Made by a program: the position numbers and the translations under genes
Shown here: in pieces, positions 59,735 to 64,000 of the stretch
Numbering within the stretch: position 1 is the stretch's first letter
How the letters are laid out: the number at the start of each line of letters is the position of its first letter
The notes under the pieces: generated by a model
Told to the model about the DNA's origin: nothing
Database searches by the model: none
What the model saw: only the letters and a program-made list of their open reading frames with translations
Assembly (NCBI GenBank): GCA_017429525.1
Contig: JAFROT010000003.1
Span: 62,001 to 126,000, forward strand
Source of the DNA: Bacteroidaceae bacterium
GTDB lineage: Bacteria; Bacteroidota; Bacteroidia; Bacteroidales; Bacteroidaceae
Direction of reading: 5' to 3'
Length of the DNA stretch: 64,000 bases

Positions 59735-59996
59735 CTATGGACTCCGGTGGAGGTAGGGTTGGGCGGCGCACTGAGGAAATCTGTTTACGTCTTCTGTCAA
59801 CGTGTCCCTTGTCTTGGTGTGTGGACAAGCGTCGTAAGTAGGGTAGGCAGGCATGAACGAGTGGAAATCTCGTTATCGTCGACCGCAGGCATGTTATTTT
59901 ACGTTCGTTAACATTTCTTCTCCAGATCCTGAAGACTGCCCTACAAAATTTTTGAAGCCCAAGGCGCTCAAATCAAGCGGCTTGGGCTTTTTTTTT
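59735..59996 (+). ncRNA. Candidate structured RNA, ~200 nt, ending in a terminator
   Basis: A GC-rich island in an A/T-rich gap. Long-range pairs: GTAGGG (59753-59758) with CCCTAC (59939-59944), and AGG-AA-ATCTG (59774-59783) with CAGATCCT (59923-59930). Internal hairpins: CTTGTC/GACAAG (59808-59829), AACGAG/CTCGTT (59856-59874) and ATGTTA/TAACAT (59891-59914). Transcript ends at the strong terminator 59955-59996. The overall plan (long closing stem, side hairpins, ~200 nt) recalls 6S-type or other Bacteroidales RNAs, but no family is identified. It lacks the RNase P, tmRNA and SRP hallmarks. Confidence 0.5.
59955..59996 (+). terminator. Strong intrinsic terminator
   Basis: AAGCCCAAG (59955-59963) pairs with CTTGGGCTT (59981-59989), extended by CGCT/AGCG inside one mismatch; nine T follow (59988-59996). 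Confidence 0.9.
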
Positions 59997-60195
59997 GGTC
60001 TCTGAGAATCGCACAAATGCGTTGAAGCTTGACAACGGGCGGGAATTTTGGCGTCTCAAAAGCTAAGAATTGGTGTGGAAAGTAGAAAATGAAAACTTAA
60101 AATAGTTTGCCCTGATGGATGTGAGGGATGCTTCATCATGCAGGCATACATTCAAGAGCAGTTTTTACTTTTCACTTTTGAAGAGTTTCATTACT

Positions 60196-61083
60196 TCAGA
60201 AGAACTTTGTCTCTTCGCCGACGACTTCGGAGAGGAGGAGGTTGGCCAGTCGGGAGGTGCCGAGGCGCAGCCATTGGTTCGTGAGCCACTGCTCGCCGAG
60301 CACTTCCTTGACGATGGTGTAGTAGACGAGGGCGTCGTGGACGGTGTTCAGACCGCCGGCCGGTTTGAAGCCGATCTGGATGCCTGTCTTCTCATAGTAC
60401 TCTTTGATGGCCTGACACATCACGTAAGCAGCTTCGGGCGTGGCGGCGGGCTTTTCTTTGCCGGTTGAGGTTTTGATGTAGTCGGCCCCGGCATACATGG
60501 CCAGGATGCTGGCTCGCTTGATGTCGGTAGGGGAGGGGAGGAGGCCTGTCTCGAGGATGACCTTCATCTTCTTGTCGCCACAGACGCATTTCAGTTCCTG
60601 GATCTCGTCGCAGACGCTCTCGTAATCGCCGCTCAAGTACTTGCCCACGCTCATGACGATATCGATCTCAGTGGCACCATCTTTAAGGGCTAAAGCTGTT
60701 TCTGCTACTTTAACCTCTAAAACGGCCTGTGAGCTCGGAAAACTACCGCTGACGCACGCTACCTCAACGCCTTCGACTTCGAGGCTCTGAGAGACAATCT
60801 GAGCGAAACAGGGGTATACACAGATGGTTGCCACGTGTGGCAGGTCGGGGTAAGCGTCCTCGAACTTGTTTACTTTCTCCGTGAACGCCAGCACGCTCTC
60901 TTCGGAATCGGTGGTCTTCAGTGTAGTCAGTTCCACGCTTCCAAGGAGGAATTTCTTCACCTCGACGGTGTCGTTCTCGGGCACTTTCTCGTCGATGATT
61001 CTCTTTACGGCAGCGGCTACTTCAGCCTCGCTGATGTTCAGGTTGTACTGTGACAGTGCCTGTTCGTACTTACTTTGTTCCAT
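60196..61083 (-). CDS. deoC: Deoxyribose-phosphate aldolase
   Basis: 295 residues, longer type of DeoC. Catalytic segments: GATEIDIVMSVGKYLSGDYE (about 139-158, Asp) and GADYIKTSTGKEKPAATPEA (about 199-218, Schiff-base Lys at YIKTS), then IGFKPAGGLNT (second Lys). It splits 2-deoxyribose-5-phosphate into glyceraldehyde-3-phosphate and acetaldehyde in deoxynucleoside catabolism. Last gene of the apt-uvrC-dtd cluster on the minus strand. Confidence 0.96.
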   Translation of the reverse strand: MEQSKYEQALSQYNLNISEAEVAAAVKRIIDEKVPENDTVEVKKFLLGSVELTTLKTTDSEESVLAFTEKVNKFEDAYPDLPHVATICVYPCFAQIVSQSLEVEGVEVACVSGSFPSSQAVLEVKVAETALALKDGATEIDIVMSVGKYLSGDYESVCDEIQELKCVCGDKKMKVILETGLLPSPTDIKRASILAMYAGADYIKTSTGKEKPAATPEAAYVMCQAIKEYYEKTGIQIGFKPAGGLNTVHDALVYYTIVKEVLGEQWLTNQWLRLGTSRLANLLLSEVVGEETKFF

Positions 61084-61087
61084 TGTT

Positions 61088-61372
61088 TTATCTGTTATTG
61101 GTGATTAGTAAATAGATGATGCATACGACTGCGAGAAAAGCGTAAGGCCAAAGGTCATTACTTGTCCAATTCTCCTGTTTGAGTTGCTTATAGAATAAAT
61201 ACGGTATGATGAGAATGATACTGAGAATCCATAATATGACGCTGGTCTCCTGTTGAGCAAATAGCATTTTGGCAATTAAGCTAAAAGCGGCAATGAGTAC
61301 GCCAATTAAATGCAGCGTAAAGCATATCTCGCGTATATTCCTTTTCTTCATCTTTTCATTCTTATTCTTCAT
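61088..61372 (-). CDS. Small three-pass membrane protein between dtd and deoC
   Basis: 94 residues. The start MKNKNEKMKKRN lies in a small repeat (CTTCATCTTTTCATTCTTAT, twice around 61340-61385), so ATG 61351 is an alternative start. Three hydrophobic segments (about 20-36, 45-62, 73-90; ILWILSIILIIPYLFY). It sits 4 bases before deoC. In other Bacteroidales the gene at this spot, as I recall it, is a MazG-like pyrophosphohydrolase, which is absent here. No function recognised. Confidence 0.65.
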   Translation of the reverse strand: MKNKNEKMKKRNIREICFTLHLIGVLIAAFSLIAKMLFAQQETSVILWILSIILIIPYLFYKQLKQENWTSNDLWPYAFLAVVCIIYLLITNNR

Positions 61373-61389
61373 CTTTTCATTCTTATGGT

Positions 61390-61866
61390 TTACTCTTTGT
61401 TTTTGGTGTCCATGATGATGGTGACAGGTCCATCGTTACAGAGCGCAACCTTCATTTCGGCACCGAATTCGCCATGGCCTACGGGCCTTCCAATGGCCTC
61501 AGATAGCTTCTGTATAAAGGCTTCATAGAGCGGAATGCTGATTTCATGGGAGGCAGCCCTTAGCCATGACGGGCGGTTGCCCTTTTTATAGCTGGCAAAT
61601 AGTGTGAACTGACTGACTACGATGATGTTGCCATCGGCTCCTTCATGTTCTCCTGCAATGTCTGTGATACTACGGTTCATAACGCCGTTTTCATCGTCGA
61701 AGACTCGTAGAGCGGCGGTCTTGCGTACTAACCAATCTATATCTTCTTGTGTATCAGTTGATTCTATTCCTAATAGGATTACATAGCCCAGACCTTTAAA
61801 CTCGGCATTTATGTTTCCGTTGATGGTTACACTGGCTCCTTTGGCCCGTTGGATGATTATGCGCAT
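61390..61866 (-). CDS. dtd: D-aminoacyl-tRNA deacylase
   Basis: 158 residues, family-typical: RIIIQRAKGASVTINGN (about 2-18), LGIESTDTQEDIDWLVRKTAALRVFDDE, SQFTLFASYKKGNRPSW (catalytic SQFTL, about 84-100) and MKVALCNDGPVTIIMDT near the end. It removes D-amino acids from tRNA. Twelve bases downstream of uvrC. Confidence 0.95.
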   Translation of the reverse strand: MRIIIQRAKGASVTINGNINAEFKGLGYVILLGIESTDTQEDIDWLVRKTAALRVFDDENGVMNRSITDIAGEHEGADGNIIVVSQFTLFASYKKGNRPSWLRAASHEISIPLYEAFIQKLSEAIGRPVGHGEFGAEMKVALCNDGPVTIIMDTKNKE

Positions 61867-61878
61867 TGCTCTATTTCT

Positions 61879-63723
61879 CTATTTGTTTAATTCGTTGTTC
61901 GCTGAAGAACTGTTTCTTTGTGCGAAGTAGTTCCTTATCGCTTTTGCTTTAGCCTCGCCTGCCACCTTTGATAGCTCTTCTTCGCTTGCTTCTTTGATGC
62001 GTTTTACGCTCTTGAAAGCTTTCAGGAGAGCCTGCTTGGTTTTAGGGCCTACGCCTGGGATTGTGTCCAGTTCAGAGCGCAACTGGCTCTTGCTGCGCTT
62101 GTCGCGGTGGAAGGTTATTGCGTAGCGGTGCACCTCATCCTGTATCTGCGTAAGTAGGCGGAAAAGGGCGCTGTCCGGCTTTAGGGCTACCGTCATCGGT
62201 GGGTTGCCGTAGAGTAGCTCGTGGGTGCGGTGGTGGTCGTCTTTAGCCAGTCCTGCAATGGGAATCTGTAGTCCTAATTCACCCTCCACAACAGCTCTCA
62301 CGACGCTCATCTGCCCGGCGCCACCGTCCGTAATGATGAGGTCGGGTAGGGGAGTGCCCTCTTCCATCATGCGACTATAACGGCGCCGAACGACCTCTTG
62401 CATTGATGCATAATCGTCGGGCCCTTCGACCGTTTTGATGTTATATTTCCGATAGTCGGCTTTGCTTGGTTTGCATTTCTTGAAGACAACGCAGCCTGCT
62501 ACTGCATCCGTTCCGCTGATATTGGAATTATCGAAACACTCTATTTGTATGGGTAATGACGGGAGCTTCAAGTGGTCCTGTATTTCCTTCATGAGGCGGA
62601 CAGCCTTCTGCTCGGGATTTAGCTTGTCTTGCTGCTTCAGGCGGTCTATTTTGTACTGCTTTACGTTGAGCTCAGATAATGCTAATAATTGTCTTTTGTC
62701 TCCTCGCATAGGTATGGTGATTTCCACATCGTTAAGTGGAAGTTCCACGGGGAACGGTAGTACGATTTCCTTAGCTTCCGACCCCCATCGGTCGCGCATG
62801 TCCATGATACCTCGGACAAGCAATTCTTCCTTCGACTCGTCGAGCTTCTTTTTGTATTCGAAAGTGAAGGCCTGGTTGATTGCGCCTTCCACGACGTGTA
62901 AGTAGTTGATGTAGGCAATACGCTCATCGTTGTCGATGGAGAATACGTCGATATTGTGTCCTGTCGAGGTGATAATCTGGCTCTTCTCTTGGTGTGCTGT
63001 GATGAGTTCGTAACGGCGTTTGATGACCTGTGCTTCCTCGAATTTCATCTCGGCTGCTAACTCCTGCATCTGGGCGAGCATCTCTTTGCGAAGGGCTGCC
63101 GTATCGCCCTTGAGGATGCGAATGGATGCATTGATGTAGTCCATGTATTCCTCATGACTCTGATAACCCACGCATGGACCAAGGCAGTTCTTCATGTGGT
63201 ATTCCAGGCAGAGTTTGTACTTGCCTGTTTCTACCCCTTCCTTTGACATTGGCTGATGGCAGCGGCGGATGGGGTAGAGGTTCTTGAACAACTCCAGTAG
63301 TCCGTTGATGGTGGGTATATGGCTGTATGGGCCGAAATAGATGGCCCCTTTGCGGTCGATATGGCGCGTCTTGAAGATGCGTGGCAGGTATTCTTTTGTT
63401 ACGGCTATGCTGGGATAGCTTTTGCCATCTTTGAGGAGGACGTTATAGCGTGGCTGGAACTGTTTGATGAGTTGATTTTCGAGGAGGAGCGCTTCAGCTT
63501 CTGTCTTGACAACGGTGTAGTGGATGTCGTGGATCTTGGACACGAGGATGGCTGTCTTGCGTGAGTCATGCTCACGGTTAAAGTAGCTGCTCACGCGTCG
63601 TTTCAGGTTCTTTGCTTTACCTACATAAATTACTGTCCCATGTTCGTCGAAGTATTGGTAACTTCCAGGCGACTCCGGGAGGCGTTGCAGTATGCTCCTA
63701 ATATGTTCCTCGCGCGTACTCAT
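61879..63723 (-). CDS. uvrC: Excinuclease ABC subunit C
   Basis: 614 residues. The N-terminal GIY-YIG domain is GSYQYFDEHGTVIYVGKAKNLKRRVSSYF (about 20-48). The UVR motif lies at LAAEMKFEEAQVIKRRYELI (about 218-237). The C-terminal endonuclease region has IECFDNSNISGTDAVAGCVVF (about 397-417), LPDLIITDGGAGQM and, at the end, two helix-hairpin-helix motifs (LDTIPGVGPKTKQALLKAF). Complete and normal. It makes the dual incisions of nucleotide excision repair. Confidence 0.97.
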   Translation of the reverse strand: MSTREEHIRSILQRLPESPGSYQYFDEHGTVIYVGKAKNLKRRVSSYFNREHDSRKTAILVSKIHDIHYTVVKTEAEALLLENQLIKQFQPRYNVLLKDGKSYPSIAVTKEYLPRIFKTRHIDRKGAIYFGPYSHIPTINGLLELFKNLYPIRRCHQPMSKEGVETGKYKLCLEYHMKNCLGPCVGYQSHEEYMDYINASIRILKGDTAALRKEMLAQMQELAAEMKFEEAQVIKRRYELITAHQEKSQIITSTGHNIDVFSIDNDERIAYINYLHVVEGAINQAFTFEYKKKLDESKEELLVRGIMDMRDRWGSEAKEIVLPFPVELPLNDVEITIPMRGDKRQLLALSELNVKQYKIDRLKQQDKLNPEQKAVRLMKEIQDHLKLPSLPIQIECFDNSNISGTDAVAGCVVFKKCKPSKADYRKYNIKTVEGPDDYASMQEVVRRRYSRMMEEGTPLPDLIITDGGAGQMSVVRAVVEGELGLQIPIAGLAKDDHHRTHELLYGNPPMTVALKPDSALFRLLTQIQDEVHRYAITFHRDKRSKSQLRSELDTIPGVGPKTKQALLKAFKSVKRIKEASEEELSKVAGEAKAKAIRNYFAQRNSSSANNELNK

Positions 63724-63724
63724 T

Positions 63725-64000
63725 TTAGATTTTCAGCAGAGTTGTTATGTCTACGTCTTCGGGGAATACGGCTCGTCCGTGTAGGCCTTCGATGGTCAGC
63801 TCGATAATAAAGTTGATGAACGTCAGCTTCGGGTTGAATTGTTGGACGAGGTTGTATGCTGCAAGCATCGACCCGCCAGTAGCAAGAAGGTCGTCGTGAA
63901 GAAGGACTACGTCTTTATCTGTTATGGCGTCCGTGTGGATCTCAATAGTGTCCTTGCCATACTCTTTCATGTAGCTCTCTTTACGTGTCTCTGCAGGGAG
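63725..64000 (-). CDS. apt: Adenine phosphoribosyltransferase, C-terminal part (cut by window edge)
   Basis: The last 91 codons are in the window: LPAETRKESYMKEYGKDTIEIHTDAI, then VVLLHDDLLATGGSMLAAYNLV, the PRPP-binding loop (DDLLATGGS), ending in PEDVDITTLLKI. The loop starts HDD rather than the usual VDD. The upstream codons before position 64000 are outside. It converts adenine and PRPP to AMP. First gene of the minus-strand cluster with uvrC, two bases apart. Confidence 0.95.
   Translation of the reverse strand, partial: LPAETRKESYMKEYGKDTIEIHTDAITDKDVVLLHDDLLATGGSMLAAYNLVQQFNPKLTFINFIIELTIEGLHGRAVFPEDVDITTLLKI

Noticed and set aside
59735-59996. RNase P, tmRNA or SRP RNA
   Set aside because: Hallmark sequences of each are missing: no GAGGAAAGTCC block with its partner, no tRNA-like ends, no GGAAGCAG-type SRP loop.
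1-64000. tRNA, rRNA, or insertion sequence with transposase
   Set aside because: I saw no tRNA-like cloverleaf with CCA or GGTTCGAATCC arm, no rRNA block and no transposase motif; a tool could still find one.

Overview
This window looks like chromosome from a member of the Bacteroidales, most likely Prevotellaceae. The evidence is the -7 box TAnnTTTG (often with a -33 TTTG about 21 bases upstream) ahead of many genes, weak Shine-Dalgarno sites, C-terminal sorting-like tails of the type IX secretion kind, and a family set typical of the group: DUF2723, DUF3098, DUF4838, DUF6250, GH97, GH30, patatin-barrel protein, DPP4 and LytTR. The genus is an inference. Coding DNA is fairly GC-rich; stretches near 1.4-4.9 kb, 52.4-54.6 kb and 58.8-60.1 kb are visibly richer in A/T.

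Layout. 0-1.5 kb: a cut gene start and a LytTR regulator with a membrane-anchored partner. 1.7-4.3 kb: a likely mobile or defence-type module, a DUF1016 PD-(D/E)XK nuclease with a WYL regulator, bounded by 64-bp direct repeats that each carry a promoter and an operator-like inverted repeat. 4.4-4.5 kb: a four-copy 22-bp tandem repeat. 5.1-7.3 kb: a probable glycine-lipid synthesis pair plus a small exported protein. 7.5-16.3 kb: THUMP rRNA methyltransferase with an RG-rich tail, DPP4 peptidase, metallophosphoesterase, purD and membrane proteins. 16.5-22 kb: DUF3098, a DUF2723 membrane protein, polysaccharide deacetylase and QueH. 22-27 kb: two separate ECF sigma operons around a membrane protein. 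27-29.7 kb: MsrA, a DUF6250 protein, an SDR and peroxiredoxin. 29.9-38.4 kb: carbohydrate enzymes (DUF4838, GH30, a 1412-residue alginate-lyase-like protein) beside what appears to be an orphan AraC-type end of a hybrid two-component regulator. 38.4-46.4 kb: a regulator/membrane pair, a beta-barrel receptor, an SLC13 transporter and a patatin-barrel protein. 46.6-52.4 kb: GH97, M50-like and M61 peptidases, and an SBF transporter. 52.7-54.5 kb: an A/T-rich ECF sigma/anti-sigma pair. 54.7-58.8 kb: menA, a double-domain hydrolase, and a PH-domain/XRE pair. 59.7-60.0 kb: a candidate structured RNA with a strong terminator. 60.2-64.0 kb: the housekeeping cluster apt-uvrC-dtd-(small membrane protein)-deoC.

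The most unusual signals are in the non-coding fabric. There is a dispersed family of inverted-repeat elements built of GTGAAAA/TTTTCAC heptads with a conserved core; it recurs between genes and, in two cases, has become coding sequence (a signal peptide at 27.7 kb and a stretch inside menA). An identical three-times-11-bp operator sits at the same distance from the promoter of two unlinked genes (16.4 and 41.9 kb). Perfect short palindromes are inserted within reading frames (2.7 and 25.3 kb). The 59.7-kb RNA candidate completes the list.
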